A model generated the notes under the pieces. That model did not search any database. It saw nothing but the letters and a program-made list of their open reading frames with translations, and was not told the origin of the DNA. The position numbers were made by a program, and so were the translations under genes. From Marinobacter sp. F3R08 (GTDB taxonomy: Bacteria > Pseudomonadota > Gammaproteobacteria > Pseudomonadales > Oleiphilaceae): DNA of 64,000 bases. The stretch spans positions 682,329 through 746,328 of the forward strand of contig NZ_JAHKPI010000014.1 of NCBI RefSeq assembly GCF_018860425.1. Direction: 5' to 3'. Below are positions 35,936 through 45,364 of this stretch, piece after piece; the stretch's first letter is position 1, and every line of letters starts with the position of its first letter.

Positions 35936-36564
35936 ACCAGCACCTCAATGGGTGTCGGATCCCAGCCGTTGCAGGGGTTGTTGAGTTGCGGACAGTTGGA
36001 AATCATCACCAGCACATCCATCCGGGCTTCCAGTTCCACGTACTTGCCGGCATCGGAAATACCATCGGCAAAGGTCAGGCCGCCGTTGGCGGTTACCGGC
36101 ACGTTCATAAAGAAGTTGATGTTGGGGGTGATGTCCCGTTTGGTCATGCCGAGTTCATCGTGCTCGGCGACGGCCACCAGCCAGCTGTCGCGGCAGGCAT
36201 GCATGCACTTTTTCTCGAGGGCATAACGGGTGGTGTTGCTCTCCGCTGCACAGGCGCCGCCGAGAGTATCGTGGCGGCCGCAGGTGTCGGCGGTGATTTC
36301 CAGCATTACGTTGTTTTCCGAGGACATCAGCTTTGAGCCGGCCGTCAGGTAAACGTTGCCCTGCTCACGGATGGTGTCTGTGACGCTGTAACGCTCGGTG
36401 GGGTTATGGGCGTTGTAGAACAGGGTGTCGGCGGCCTGGTTGCCTTCCAGATCCAGGATGCGAATGGTCTCGCCGGCTTTCACCACTTTCAGGAAATATT
36501 CGCCGGCCGGCACGGTTTCACGGAAGGCGGCATGTTCGGGGTTCAGTGTGCTTTGCTTGATCAT
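35926..36564 (-). CDS. cgdB: Carboxyguanidine deiminase subunit CgdB (urea amidolyase-associated protein 2)
   Basis: The 212-residue product belongs to the DUF1989 family: [60 protein letters not shown] and ANGGLTF. In organisms with riboswitch-controlled guanidine carboxylase, CgdA and CgdB form the deiminase that converts carboxyguanidine to allophanate and ammonia. The Cys and His of the DTCGRHD motif are likely metal ligands. It follows cgdA by 12 bp. Confidence 0.85.
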   Translation of the reverse strand: MIKQSTLNPEHAAFRETVPAGEYFLKVVKAGETIRILDLEGNQAADTLFYNAHNPTERYSVTDTIREQGNVYLTAGSKLMSSENNVMLEITADTCGRHDTLGGACAAESNTTRYALEKKCMHACRDSWLVAVAEHDELGMTKRDITPNINFFMNVPVTANGGLTFADGISDAGKYVELEARMDVLVMISNCPQLNNPCNGWDPTPIEVLVWS

Positions 36565-36576
36565 ATCCGGCCTCCG

Positions 36577-37302
36577 TTACTGGAATTGGTGGTACAGGGC
36601 TGTATTGGCGAAGGCCCGGGTGGCCTCCGGTGACGAGGTCTTGCAGGGATCGGCGTCGGTTAGCGGCGCCGCCTTGAAGAGCTGGTAACGGACAGGGTGA
36701 CCCGGGTACTCGCTGGCCGGGTTCATCGGGTGCGGACAGGTATGCAGCACTACAATCGTGTCCATCTCGAAGCGAAGGTCCACAGTGGCACCGGCATGGG
36801 AGTGGCCCTGATCGAAGGCCATGTTGCCGTCGTCATCGGTTTTTACCTTGCTGAACCAGTTCAGGTTGGCGGTCAGGTCTTTCTTGCCCAGACCATACTT
36901 GGCAAGTTCGTTCAGGAAACTGGTGATGCCGTTGCGATGGTAGTGGTTATGGGCTTCTTGATAGGTCTTTTTGCCCCAGCGCTGCTCTACCAGATCAGCG
37001 TTGCAGGTACCGGCAACGGTGTCGTGCCAGCCCAGGTCATCGCGAATGATGGAGGCGAAGACGCGGCCCATGTCCGAGAGCAGCACATGGCCTTTGGTCA
37101 GCAGGAACGTATGCTGATTTTTCAGGGTGTCCGGCATGTTGTAGCGTTCGAGCGGGTTCTCGGGGTTGTACATCAGCATGCCGGCGTTGGCGCCGCCGGT
37201 TTCGTCAATCAGGCGCAGCACGTTGCCGCGGCGCATGACAAAGGACCAGTGGGATCCGCCGGGAATCAGATCGTCGTAAAGGGGGGCTGCGGTTTGCAAC
37301 AT
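36577..37302 (-). CDS. cgdA: Carboxyguanidine deiminase subunit CgdA (urea amidolyase-associated protein 1)
   Basis: The 241-residue product is the second DUF1989 paralogue: HWSFVMRRGNVLRLIDETGGANAGMLMYN, DMGRVFASIIRDDLGWHDTVAGTC and THTCPHPMNP near the C-terminus. It is the first gene of the operon behind the second guanidine-I riboswitch. With CgdB it should form a heteromeric deiminase in the cytoplasm. A ribosome binding site (AAGAGGAAAAGGTC) precedes the start. Confidence 0.85.
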   Translation of the reverse strand: MLQTAAPLYDDLIPGGSHWSFVMRRGNVLRLIDETGGANAGMLMYNPENPLERYNMPDTLKNQHTFLLTKGHVLLSDMGRVFASIIRDDLGWHDTVAGTCNADLVEQRWGKKTYQEAHNHYHRNGITSFLNELAKYGLGKKDLTANLNWFSKVKTDDDGNMAFDQGHSHAGATVDLRFEMDTIVVLHTCPHPMNPASEYPGHPVRYQLFKAAPLTDADPCKTSSPEATRAFANTALYHQFQ

Positions 37303-37328
37303 GACCTTTTCCTCTTGGTTTGAGACAT

Positions 37329-37367
37329 AAAAAAAGCGAGAGGCGTCAGTAACTGAGCGATCCTCCC
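37329..37367 (-). terminator. Switchable terminator behind the second guanidine-I riboswitch
   Basis: On the minus strand GGGAGG (37367-37362) can pair with CCTCTC (37343-37338; one G-U pair), with an inner CAGT/ACTG helix, followed by T7 at 37335-37329. Its first arm overlaps the 3' end of the aptamer, as in a ligand-controlled anti-termination switch. Confidence 0.7.
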
Positions 37368-37457
37368 GGGCTTTTGTCCCGCCGTGTAACCTTGGAAAAG
37401 GTCGTCAACTCTCGGACCAGTCGTCTGCATTGGTTGATGGCAGACCGGAACCCTAGT
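37361..37457 (-). promoter_or_regulatory. Guanidine-I (ykkC) riboswitch upstream of cgdA
   Basis: The minus strand reads CTAGGGTTCCGG, then CTGGTCCGAGAGTTGACGACCTT, then AGGTTACACGGCGGGACAA and AGCCCGGGAGG. It shares these blocks with the copy at 24321-24423; the P2-side loops differ, so the two are diverged, not recently duplicated. Confidence 0.93.
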
Positions 37458-37470
37458 TGACCATTGGTCA
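37458..37470. promoter_or_regulatory. TGACCA-T-TGGTCA palindrome at the riboswitch promoter
   Basis: The 13-bp dyad lies immediately upstream of the likely start of the riboswitch transcript. It could be an operator for nitrogen control or may partly be the promoter itself. The other riboswitch lacks it. Confidence 0.4.
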
Positions 37471-37714
37471 GATTGTGGCGCTTTGATTGTGGTTTCAGTA
37501 ACCGACTTCTCGCTGCGTAGGTGGGTATCTGCAGAGACCATGCCAATTTTCAGACGTCTGTTTTTATTAGGTTTTTGTTGATCGCCCTGAATAGAGGTGC
37601 TTCTTTTTCGGGCGGCCGCACTATCCTGGTGCGTTGATCAGAGGCTTTTCTGTGCATTTATTTGTCGGGGGCCGTTTCGGCACGAGGGCAGGGCTGATAC
37701 AGCCTTCCGGCCAT
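37471..37714. other. Gap between riboswitch promoter and acetaldehyde dehydrogenase leader
   Basis: I see no convincing gene in these bases. They should hold the rest of the divergent promoters. Confidence 0.45.
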
Positions 37715-37726
37715 CTACTACCAAGG
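37715..37726 (+). promoter_or_regulatory. TACTACCAAG element upstream of the aldehyde dehydrogenase
   Basis: CTACTACCAAGG is identical over 12 bases to the copy at 19021 and lies 116 bp before the start at 37843. It links acetaldehyde oxidation with the quinoprotein genes. Confidence 0.6.
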
Positions 37727-37842
37727 GAGGAGTTTTTCGCCTCCATCGCATCATTCAAAGATCGCGGATTGGGGTCTACATTGATTGGGTAAGCGCGAAA
37801 GGCCGCGTTGCCCTGCGACAAACACAACAAGAGGTCGAGATC

Positions 37843-39363
37843 ATGATCTACGCACAACCAGGAAAGGATGGCTCCGTCGTTTCTTTCAAATCCCGTTACG
37901 AGAACTACATCGGTGGCGAGTGGGTTGCACCGGTAAAGGGTCAGTATTTTGAGAACATCACGCCGGTAACCGGTGACGTTATCTGTGAGATTCCGCGTTC
38001 CAGCGCCGAAGATATCGAGCTCGCTCTGGATGCCGCCCACAAGGCAGCACCTGCCTGGGGCAAGACCTCTCCCACCGAGCGTTCCAACATCCTGCTGAAG
38101 ATTGCTGATCGCATCGAAGCCAATCTCGAGAAAATCGCGGTTGCCGAAACCTGGGATAACGGCAAGGCTGTTCGTGAAACCCTGAACGCCGACATCCCTC
38201 TGGCGGCGGATCATTTCCGTTACTTTGCCGGCTGTCTCCGTTCCCAGGAAGGCCATATGGGTGAGATCGACCACAATACCGTGGCGTATCATTTCCACGA
38301 GCCGCTGGGCGTGGTTGGCCAGATCATTCCCTGGAACTTCCCGATCCTGATGGCGGCCTGGAAACTGGGGCCTTGCCTGGCAGCCGGTAACTGCACCGTG
38401 CTCAAGCCGGCCGAGCAGACGCCTGCCAGCATCCTGGTGCTGATGGAAATCATTGGCGACCTGCTGCCACCGGGCGTGCTGAACATCGTCAACGGTTATG
38501 GCATTGAGGCTGGTCAGGCACTGGCCACCAGCAAGCGCATCGCCAAGATTGCCTTCACCGGCTCCACGCCGGTTGGCTCCCACATCCTGAAGTGCGCTGC
38601 CGAGAATATCATTCCGTCTACTGTTGAGCTGGGCGGAAAATCACCGAACATCTACTTCTCTGACGTCATGAAGGCCGAGCCGGAATTCGTGGACAAGTGT
38701 GTTGAAGGTCTGGTTCTGGCGTTCTTCAACCAGGGTGAAGTCTGCACCTGTCCGTCACGGGCGCTGGTTCAGGAAGACATGTTCGAAGAATTCATGCAGA
38801 AAGTGGTTGAGCGTACCAAGGCCATCAAGCGTGGTAACCCGCTGGATACCGACGTTCAGGTAGGCGCCCAGGCGTCCAAGGAGCAATTCGACAAGATCAT
38901 GTCCTACCTTGCCATTGGTAAGGAAGAGGGCGCCGTGGTTCTTACCGGTGGCGACCGTGAGCATCTGGATGAAGAATTCAACAACGGCTTCTACATCCAG
39001 CCGACCCTGTTCAAGGGCGACAACAAGATGCGCGTATTCCAGGAAGAAATCTTCGGGCCGGTCGTGGGTGTTACCACCTTCAAGACCGAGGAAGAGGCCC
39101 TGGCCATCGCCAACGACACCGAGTTTGGTCTGGGTGCGGGCGTCTGGACCCGTGACACCAATCTAGCCTATCGCATGGGTCGGAACATTCAGGCCGGTCG
39201 GGTCTGGATGAACTGCTACCACGCCTACCCGGCACACGCGGCCTTCGGTGGCTACAAGAAGTCTGGCGTTGGTCGTGAAACCCACAAAATGGCGCTCGAG
39301 CATTATCAGCAGACCAAGTGCATGCTGACCAGCTACGACACCAACCCGCTGGGTTTCTTCTGA
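37843..39363 (+). CDS. exaC: NAD-dependent acetaldehyde dehydrogenase (ExaC/AldB-like)
   Basis: The start at 37843 follows GAGGTCGAGATC; the longer frame from 37597 has no binding site. The 506-residue enzyme has the ALDH fold: [23 protein letters not shown] (cofactor), [14 protein letters not shown] and the catalytic Cys in [13 protein letters not shown]. It resembles ExaC, which oxidises acetaldehyde from PQQ-ethanol dehydrogenases. The TACTACCAAG element in its leader supports co-regulation with those enzymes. Confidence 0.9.
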   Translation: MIYAQPGKDGSVVSFKSRYENYIGGEWVAPVKGQYFENITPVTGDVICEIPRSSAEDIELALDAAHKAAPAWGKTSPTERSNILLKIADRIEANLEKIAVAETWDNGKAVRETLNADIPLAADHFRYFAGCLRSQEGHMGEIDHNTVAYHFHEPLGVVGQIIPWNFPILMAAWKLGPCLAAGNCTVLKPAEQTPASILVLMEIIGDLLPPGVLNIVNGYGIEAGQALATSKRIAKIAFTGSTPVGSHILKCAAENIIPSTVELGGKSPNIYFSDVMKAEPEFVDKCVEGLVLAFFNQGEVCTCPSRALVQEDMFEEFMQKVVERTKAIKRGNPLDTDVQVGAQASKEQFDKIMSYLAIGKEEGAVVLTGGDREHLDEEFNNGFYIQPTLFKGDNKMRVFQEEIFGPVVGVTTFKTEEEALAIANDTEFGLGAGVWTRDTNLAYRMGRNIQAGRVWMNCYHAYPAHAAFGGYKKSGVGRETHKMALEHYQQTKCMLTSYDTNPLGFF

Positions 39364-39497
39364 ATCGGTGAGCGGTAGGCGGGCCTCCCACACGGGCCCG
39401 CCTGTGAGTCAGCACAGTGGATGTGCACCTTCATGCCCCGGCGTGTTGCCGGGGCGACTCTCTGACGAGAGTTCGGGTTTTTCTGTCACTCTCTTTC

Positions 39498-39520
39498 GGC
39501 CCTTCCCAGGGCCTTTTTTT
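39498..39520 (+). terminator. Rho-independent terminator after the aldehyde dehydrogenase
   Basis: GGCCCT-TCCC-AGGGCC is followed by T7. A second GC-rich hairpin (CCCCGGC...GCCGGGG near 39437-39455) precedes it. Confidence 0.9.
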
Positions 39521-39563
39521 ATGGCGACAGGCGCGGAAAACGCAGCTGTCCCGTCCTCAGGCT

Positions 39564-40142
39564 TTAGCGACCCAGAGCGTAGAACTCGGCGTTCGGACGC
39601 ATGTTTGTTACGTTTGCCATCCGGTTGGAAAGCCCGAAGAATGAGGCAATGCCGGAGATATCCCAGATATCCTCATCATTGAAGCCGTGGCGCTTGAGTT
39701 CGTTGAAGTCGGCGTCCCCCACTTCGTGAGCGTTCTGTGAGACTTTTACCGCGAAATCGAGCATGGCTTTCTGGCGCTCGGTGATATCGGCCTTGCGGTA
39801 ATTTACGGCCACCTGATCTGCAATCTGTGGATTCTTTTCACGTATGCGAAGGATGGCGCCGTGAGCGATCACGCAGTACTGACACTGGTTCAGATTGCTG
39901 GTGGCAACGACAATCATCTCACGCTCACCTTTGGTGAGATTGCTGTCTTTCTCCATCAGGGCATCGTGATAGTCAAAAAATGCCCGGAATTCGGCGGGAC
40001 GGTTCGCCAGAACCAGGAACACATTCGGTATAAATCCCGACTTTTCCTGAACCGCGAGAATTTTCTCCCGGATATCATCCGGGAGAGATTCAAGTGACGG
40101 AACCGGGAAGCGGCTTATCGGTTGTTCGGTGGATGAGCTCAT
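39564..40142 (-). CDS. Peroxidase-related (AhpD/CMD-family) protein
   Basis: The 192-residue protein has the CXXC-His active site NQCQYCVIAHG at about residues 84-94, and the helical fold of carboxymuconolactone-decarboxylase/AhpD proteins (FIPNVFLVLANRPAEFRAFFDYHDALM). The long form resembles the uncharacterised peroxidase-related group. It would use a disulfide cycle to reduce a peroxide. It reads minus, just after the AcuI gene, with a small gap. Confidence 0.85.
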   Translation of the reverse strand: MSSSTEQPISRFPVPSLESLPDDIREKILAVQEKSGFIPNVFLVLANRPAEFRAFFDYHDALMEKDSNLTKGEREMIVVATSNLNQCQYCVIAHGAILRIREKNPQIADQVAVNYRKADITERQKAMLDFAVKVSQNAHEVGDADFNELKRHGFNDEDIWDISGIASFFGLSNRMANVTNMRPNAEFYALGR

Positions 40143-40185
40143 AACAATTCCTTTGCTGCGTTTTTATGGTTCAAGAAGTTTCGGT

Positions 40186-41169
40186 TCAGCCGGCGACCGG
40201 CACGACGATGCGCCCACGAACCTTGCCGTCCAGCAGTTGGCTGGCACCCTCGATGGCATCTTCAAAGGGAATTTCCGTGATCATGCTGTCGAGCAGACCG
40301 GTGTCGAGATCTTCCGACAGGCGCTTCCAGGCTTCGAGTCGCTCCTGCTTGGGTGCCATCACACTGTCCACACCGCACAGGGTGACACCGCGGAGAATGA
40401 ACGGTGCAACGGTTGCGGGAAAATCCATGCCGGCGGCAAGACCACAGGCTGCAACAACACCCCGGTATTTCATGCCGGCACACACGTTCGCCAGCACCTG
40501 ACCGCCAGCGACATCAATGGCACCCGCCCAGGTTTCACGGACCAGGGGCTTGCCCGGTTCACTCAGGTCAGCGCGATCGAGAATCTTGTTGGCACCGAGC
40601 GATTTCAGGTAATCCGACTCGTCCAAACGACCCGTCACTGCGGTTACGGAATAACCCAGCTTGGCCAGCAACGCGACTGCAACGCTTCCGACGCCACCAG
40701 TTGCCCCGGTTACCAGAATGTCTCCGGAATCAGGGGTTACTCCGTGTTTCTCCAGAGCCATGACACACAGCATGGCGGTGTAGCCGGCGGTTCCGATAGC
40801 CATGGCCTGCTTCGGGGAAAACGCCTCGGGTAGAGGAATCAGCCAGTCGCCGGAAACACGGGCTTTCTCTGCCAGACCGCCGCAGTGTTTCTCGCCCACA
40901 CCCCAGCCATTCAGAACCACCTTGTCACCGACCTGGAAGTCAGCGTGGTCGGAGCTGGATACGGTGCCCGCAAAGTCGACCCCGGGAACCATCGGGTACT
41001 GTTTTACGATCGGGGACTTCCCGGTGATGGCCAGAGCATCCTTGTAGTTCAGGGTTGAGAAGGCCACATCGACGGTGACATCGCCATCCGGCAGGTTGGA
41101 TTCTTCGATTGATGTCAGGGACACCTTCTGGTCGCCGCGAGCGCCTTCAATGAGTATGCCTTTGAACAT
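40186..41169 (-). CDS. acuI: Acrylyl-CoA reductase-like MDR oxidoreductase (AcuI)
   Basis: The start at 41169 follows CGGAGGCAAT; the longer frame upstream is out of keeping with the family. The 327-residue NADPH enzyme has the MDR fold without structural zinc ([54 protein letters not shown]). It would reduce acryloyl-CoA to propanoyl-CoA, as in acrylate and DMSP catabolism. The adjacent TetR gene, transcribed just before it, has AcuR-like residues. Confidence 0.87.
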   Translation of the reverse strand: MFKGILIEGARGDQKVSLTSIEESNLPDGDVTVDVAFSTLNYKDALAITGKSPIVKQYPMVPGVDFAGTVSSSDHADFQVGDKVVLNGWGVGEKHCGGLAEKARVSGDWLIPLPEAFSPKQAMAIGTAGYTAMLCVMALEKHGVTPDSGDILVTGATGGVGSVAVALLAKLGYSVTAVTGRLDESDYLKSLGANKILDRADLSEPGKPLVRETWAGAIDVAGGQVLANVCAGMKYRGVVAACGLAAGMDFPATVAPFILRGVTLCGVDSVMAPKQERLEAWKRLSEDLDTGLLDSMITEIPFEDAIEGASQLLDGKVRGRIVVPVAG

Positions 41170-41219
41170 ATTGCCTCCGATTTCTTGGGGTAATGAAAAA
41201 TGCCGTTTTGGGGTCCGGA

Positions 41220-41861
41220 TCAGACGCCACGCAGCAGTGACCTGAAGCCCTCTGCGAACCGATCCAGTGGTTTTGGTGACTGGTCCAGCTTTGCGCGCAA
41301 CACCGCGCCTTCCCAGCCAATCCAGAAGAAGTGCGACATCTGTTCGCACTGAACATCCGGGGAGATCTCGCCGGCTTCCTGTGCCTCCGCCAACAGTTCT
41401 TCGGTCCTGCGCTCCCAGTCCCTGAACACATCCTGCAGCAGTGCCCGGAAACCTTCGGGGAGGGCGGTCATTTCCTGTCCGAGATTGCCGATCAGACAAC
41501 CACGGCGATACTCGAACCTCTTCATGCCGGCTTTGGCGTCCTCGACAAAGGCGTCGAGGCGCTGAAGGGGAGTGAGGGTGCGGTCTTGAAACCAGCGATC
41601 AAGTTTGCCGGCGAAATACCGGCCGTAGGCCTCGATCAGAATCCTGCCAAAAGATTCCTTGTTGTCGAAGTAGTGGTAGAACGAGCCCTTTGGTACGCCC
41701 GCTTTACGCAGGATTTCGTCGATACCCGTGTATGAGTAGCCTCGTTCAGTTAAAACCGACAGACCTACCTTTATCAGTTCCTGGCGGGTATCCCGGAAAT
41801 CGTTGTTCGCGGTCTTTGGGGGGCGGCCCCGTTTGCGCTTGACGTTTTCTGTCTGGGTCAT
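41220..41861 (-). CDS. acuR: TetR-family regulator, AcuR/NemR-like
   Basis: The 213-residue protein begins with a basic tail ([11 protein letters not shown]) and has helix-turn-helix [28 protein letters not shown]. It matches the AcuR group that controls acuI in response to acryloyl-CoA or acrylate. Two TAGACC-type operators upstream of its own start (41877-41924) suggest autoregulation and joint control of acuI, 50 bp downstream. Confidence 0.82.
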   Translation of the reverse strand: MTQTENVKRKRGRPPKTANNDFRDTRQELIKVGLSVLTERGYSYTGIDEILRKAGVPKGSFYHYFDNKESFGRILIEAYGRYFAGKLDRWFQDRTLTPLQRLDAFVEDAKAGMKRFEYRRGCLIGNLGQEMTALPEGFRALLQDVFRDWERRTEELLAEAQEAGEISPDVQCEQMSHFFWIGWEGAVLRAKLDQSPKPLDRFAEGFRSLLRGV

Positions 41862-41876
41862 AGTCTCTGCTCAATT

Positions 41877-41891
41877 TAGACCAGTCGTCTA
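41877..41891. promoter_or_regulatory. AcuR/NemR-type operator 1
   Basis: TAGACCAGTCGTCTA has TAGAC/GTCTA arms and lies 16 bp upstream of the regulator start. Confidence 0.72.
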
Positions 41892-41909
41892 TTAAATTAA
41901 GAGCAAATA

Positions 41910-41924
41910 TAGACCAGGTGTCTA
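41910..41924. promoter_or_regulatory. AcuR/NemR-type operator 2
   Basis: TAGACCAGGTGTCTA lies 33 bp, about three helical turns, from the first copy, which would allow two dimers to bind on one face. Confidence 0.72.
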
Positions 41925-42122
41925 TTAAAATCAAAAGATGAGATGTGTCCGTCGATTCCGGCCGAACGTCGAAGGCTGGACGATGCTACTTGTGGTGCCA
42001 AAAAACGGTGCTAAAGTACCATATGGGGTGCGTTCGACTGTCGCTAGGATGAGTTTGTGTACTCGGGATTGCCGGTACTGACACCCAATGCGCTAACAAT
42101 CATGACAATAGAGGTGAGCATT
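41925..42122. other. acuR/pqqA divergent promoter region
   Basis: This 198-bp gap holds the pqqA promoter. I found no copy of the CGGGAA or TACTACCAAG elements in it, so pqq expression may be controlled differently from the dehydrogenases. Confidence 0.5.
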
Positions 42123-42194
42123 ATGTGGACCAAACCAGCCTACGAAGATCTCCGCATCGGTTTCGAAGTTACCATGTACTTCGCCAACCGTTGA
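42123..42194 (+). CDS. pqqA: PQQ precursor peptide PqqA
   Basis: The 23-codon gene encodes a peptide starting [15 protein letters not shown] and ending VTMYFANR. The conserved Glu and Tyr of the E-V-T-M-Y core are those cross-linked by PqqE to become PQQ. It follows AGAGGTGAGCATT as binding site and is missed by length-limited gene finders. A hairpin follows it, separating its expression from the enzymes. Confidence 0.95.
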   Translation: MWTKPAYEDLRIGFEVTMYFANR

Positions 42195-42203
42195 GAGCGG
42201 AAG

Positions 42204-42228
42204 CGGCCAGCCTTGAGCTGGCCGTTTT
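42204..42228 (+). terminator. Attenuator-like terminator between pqqA and pqqB
   Basis: CGGCCAGC and GCTGGCCG form an 8-bp stem with a 5-base loop followed by TTTT. Partial termination here would yield more PqqA peptide than processing enzyme. Confidence 0.8.
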
Positions 42229-42247
42229 GCTTTTGGAGTGACCCCTC

Positions 42248-43177
42248 ATGTTTATCCACGTACTGGGCTCCGCCGCAGGCGGAGGGTTTCCCCAATGGAA
42301 TTGTAATTGCGCAAATTGCGACGGCTTTCGAAAGGGCACGTTGAACGCCCGGGCTCGAACCCAGTCCTCAATAGCCGTCAGTGAAGACGGTGAGCGCTGG
42401 ATTCTGATCAACGCCTCTCCAGATATACGCGCCCAACTGGCCTCCTTTGATGCCATGCAGCCGGCCAGGGCGCTGAGGGATACCGGCATTGATGCCGTTG
42501 TGTTGATGGACAGCCAGGTGGACCATACAACCGGTCTGCTTTCCTTGCGCGAAGGCATGCCGATGGACGTCTGGTGTACCCATCAGGTGCATGAAGACCT
42601 CAGCGGTGGTTTCCCGCTCTTCAACATGCTCAAACACTGGAACGGCGGGCTGAACTGGCAGGAGATTCCCGCGTCCGAGCAGACCTGTTTCACCATACCC
42701 TGTGCCCCGTCCATCGAGTTAACGGCCATTCCGCTGCTGAGCAATGCGCCTCCGTATTCTCCGCGTCGTGACAATCCGCACCCGGGCGACAACATAGGCC
42801 TGTTCCTGAAAGACACCCGTACCGGACATAACGTTCTTTATGCCCCGGGTCTTGGCGCGCCGGACCAGCGCATTTTTGACTGGATGACGCTTGCGGACGT
42901 ACTGCTTGTGGACGGTACCGTCTGGCACGATGATGAAATGATTCGACAGGAAGTGGGAACCAAGACCGGTCAGGCCATGGGGCATCTGGCCCAGAGCGGC
43001 CCGGGCGGCATGATTGAGTTGCTTGACAGCATGCCGGCCAGTCGCAAGATCCTGATTCACATCAACAACACCAACCCCATCCTGAACGAGGACTCCCCGG
43101 AACGGGCGGAATTGACCCGCCATGGTATCGAGGTGTCCTGGGACGGAATGCACATTGATCTGTCGGGGCAGCCATGA
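42248..43177 (+). CDS. pqqB: PQQ biosynthesis protein PqqB
   Basis: The 309-residue metallo-beta-lactamase-fold protein has the N-terminal [18 protein letters not shown], characteristic of PqqB. Downstream it has [16 protein letters not shown] in place of the canonical HxHxDH. PqqB hydroxylates the Glu-Tyr intermediate in PQQ formation. It overlaps pqqC by 4 bp. Confidence 0.95.
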   Translation: MFIHVLGSAAGGGFPQWNCNCANCDGFRKGTLNARARTQSSIAVSEDGERWILINASPDIRAQLASFDAMQPARALRDTGIDAVVLMDSQVDHTTGLLSLREGMPMDVWCTHQVHEDLSGGFPLFNMLKHWNGGLNWQEIPASEQTCFTIPCAPSIELTAIPLLSNAPPYSPRRDNPHPGDNIGLFLKDTRTGHNVLYAPGLGAPDQRIFDWMTLADVLLVDGTVWHDDEMIRQEVGTKTGQAMGHLAQSGPGGMIELLDSMPASRKILIHINNTNPILNEDSPERAELTRHGIEVSWDGMHIDLSGQP

Positions 43178-43929
43178 ACGCCAAAGCCACCACTGCTATG
43201 AACAGAACGGACTTCGAGCGCGCGCTCCGGGACAAGGGGCAGTTCTATCACATTCACCACCCGTACCATAAAGCCATGTACGGGGGGCAGTGCACGGCGG
43301 AACAGATCCGTGGCTGGGTGGCTAACCGATACTACTATCAAATCAAGATTCCCCAGAAAGATGCGGCGATCATGGCGAATTGCCCGGACGCCGGTGTGCG
43401 CCGGCTCTGGCTGCAGAGGATTCTTGACCACGACGGCCACGAGGGTGACGTGGGTGGCATTGAAGCCTGGTTATCTCTGGCCGAAGCGGTGGGGCTGAGC
43501 CGGGAAGAAGTGATCGACCAGCGTCATGTGTTGCCGGGGGTCCGCTTTGCGGTGGATGCCTATCTGAATTTTGCACGGCGAGCGACCTGGCAGGAGGCGG
43601 CGTGTTCTTCCCTGACCGAGTTGTTCGCGCCGGAGATTCACCAGTCCAGGCTGGACAGCTGGCCGGCCCACTATCCCTGGATTGAAACCGATGGCTACAG
43701 TTACTTTCGCAAGCGACTATCGGAAGCCCGCCGGGATGTAGAGCATGGTCTGACGATCACCCTGGATCACTTCACCACCGAGAGCCAGCAGGCCCGGGCC
43801 CTGGAAATCCTGCAGTTCAAACTGGATATCCTGTGGAGCATGCTGGATGCCATGACCATGGCTTACAGTCATCGGACCCCGCCCTACCATACGGTGACTG
43901 ATGACCCGGTCTGGCATCGGGGGCTGTAA
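43174..43929 (+). CDS. pqqC: Pyrroloquinoline-quinone synthase PqqC
   Basis: The 251-residue cofactor-free oxidase has the helical PqqC fold ([49 protein letters not shown]). It carries out ring closure and eight-electron oxidation of the precursor to PQQ. Its TAA overlaps the pqqD start. Confidence 0.95.
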   Translation: MNAKATTAMNRTDFERALRDKGQFYHIHHPYHKAMYGGQCTAEQIRGWVANRYYYQIKIPQKDAAIMANCPDAGVRRLWLQRILDHDGHEGDVGGIEAWLSLAEAVGLSREEVIDQRHVLPGVRFAVDAYLNFARRATWQEAACSSLTELFAPEIHQSRLDSWPAHYPWIETDGYSYFRKRLSEARRDVEHGLTITLDHFTTESQQARALEILQFKLDILWSMLDAMTMAYSHRTPPYHTVTDDPVWHRGL

Positions 43930-44204
43930 TGGAGATTGCCATGCATCAGGTACCGCGTTTTCGCCGAGGATTCCGTTTCCAGTGGGAACCGGCCCAGGAA
44001 AGTTATGTGCTGTTGTATCCCGAAGGCATGGTGAAGCTGAACGGCAGCGCCGGAGCCATACTCAACGAGGTGGATGGCCAGCGCAGTGTGGGTGACATCA
44101 TCGCCAGCCTGGAACAGCAATTCCCGGAGGCCGGATCGCTCGGCAAGGATGTGGGTGATTTTCTGCAGGACGCGCAGCACCATCACTGGATCGAATTGTC
44201 ATGA
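43929..44204 (+). CDS. pqqD: PQQ precursor-peptide chaperone PqqD
   Basis: The 91-residue RiPP-recognition protein has [28 protein letters not shown], as expected of PqqD, which presents PqqA to PqqE. The start overlaps the pqqC stop (TAATG); an in-frame ATG at 43941 after GGAG is the alternative and fits the binding site better. Its stop overlaps the pqqE start. Confidence 0.93.
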   Translation: MEIAMHQVPRFRRGFRFQWEPAQESYVLLYPEGMVKLNGSAGAILNEVDGQRSVGDIIASLEQQFPEAGSLGKDVGDFLQDAQHHHWIELS

Positions 44205-45364
44205 CTTACCCCAATCCGTCTACAGAGAACACACCGGCCAATCCCCATGATGCCGGGCCACCTCTCTGGCTGCTGGCTGAGCTTACCTACCGCTGTCCGC
44301 TGCAATGTCCGTATTGCTCCAACCCGCTGGACTTTGCCCAGACGGAACGGGAGCTGACCACCGAGGAGTGGGTGAGCGTACTGCGGCAGGGGCGCAAAAT
44401 GGGTGCTGCCCAGCTGGGTTTCTCCGGAGGGGAGCCCCTGGTGCGACAGGATCTGCCAGAACTGATCGCAGAAGCCCGGAACCTGGGCTACTACACTAAC
44501 CTGATTACCTCTGGTCTGGGCCTGACAGAGACCAAGGTGGATGCGTTCGCCGAAGCGGGTCTTGATCACATCCAGGTTAGCTTCCAGGCCTCCGATCCCG
44601 AGCTGAACAACGCTGTGGCGGGATCCCGAAAAGCCTTCGACCAGAAGCTGGCCATGGCGCGGGCGGTGAAAGAAGCAGGCTACCCCATGGTGCTCAACTT
44701 CGTGATTCACCGTCACAATATCCATCAGATGAATGACATCATGACGTTGTGTGAACGGCTGGAGGCAGACTACGTGGAGCTGGCCACCTGTCAGTACTAT
44801 GGCTGGGCCTTCGAGAATCGCGAGGGGCTGATGCCGTCCAAAGCCCAGCTGGTGCAGGCCGAGCACGAAGTCAACGAATACCGCAAGCGTTTGCAGGATT
44901 CCGGGTCGGCCATGAAGCTGATCTTTGTTACCCCGGACTACTACGAGGAACGTCCGAAAGCCTGCATGAACGGCTGGGGCAATCTGTTTCTGACCGTTGC
45001 GCCGGATGGCACCGCGTTGCCGTGTCATAGTGCGCGGTTGCTGCCGATTGATTTTCCCAATGTCCGGGATATGGAACTGCAGCGTATCTGGTATGACAGT
45101 CCCGGATTTAACCACTACCGGGGCGACAGCTGGATGCCTGAGCCATGCCGATCCTGTGACGAGAAAGAAAAAGATTTTGGCGGTTGCCGCTGTCAGGCCT
45201 ATCTTTTAACCGGTAATGCCGATAATGCAGACCCGGTATGCAGCAAATCGGAGTACCATGACCGAATTCTGGCGGCCAGGAGAGCTGCTGATCACGCCAC
45301 GGCCGGCCTGACTGGACTGGTGTACCGAAATGCGGATAACTCGAGACTATTCTTCAGGAGCTGA
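44201..45364 (+). CDS. pqqE: PqqA radical SAM enzyme PqqE
   Basis: The 387-residue enzyme has radical SAM CX3CX2C in [17 protein letters not shown] and a C-terminal SPASM region with auxiliary cluster Cys ([35 protein letters not shown]). It joins the Glu and Tyr side chains of PqqA. The next gene starts inside its final codons. Confidence 0.95.
   Translation: MTYPNPSTENTPANPHDAGPPLWLLAELTYRCPLQCPYCSNPLDFAQTERELTTEEWVSVLRQGRKMGAAQLGFSGGEPLVRQDLPELIAEARNLGYYTNLITSGLGLTETKVDAFAEAGLDHIQVSFQASDPELNNAVAGSRKAFDQKLAMARAVKEAGYPMVLNFVIHRHNIHQMNDIMTLCERLEADYVELATCQYYGWAFENREGLMPSKAQLVQAEHEVNEYRKRLQDSGSAMKLIFVTPDYYEERPKACMNGWGNLFLTVAPDGTALPCHSARLLPIDFPNVRDMELQRIWYDSPGFNHYRGDSWMPEPCRSCDEKEKDFGGCRCQAYLLTGNADNADPVCSKSEYHDRILAARRAADHATAGLTGLVYRNADNSRLFFRS

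Noticed and set aside
37597..37842. An 82-codon N-terminal extension of the aldehyde dehydrogenase
   Set aside because: It covers the TACTACCAAG element and leader; family size and the binding site support the start at 37843.
39377..39403. AGGCGGGC/GCCCGCCT hairpin after the aldehyde dehydrogenase
   Set aside because: No T-run follows; the terminator at 39498-39520 is the better signal.
40186..41499. A 437-residue reading of the AcuI gene
   Set aside because: The extra N-terminus overlaps acuR and resembles no dehydrogenase; AcuI starts at 41169.
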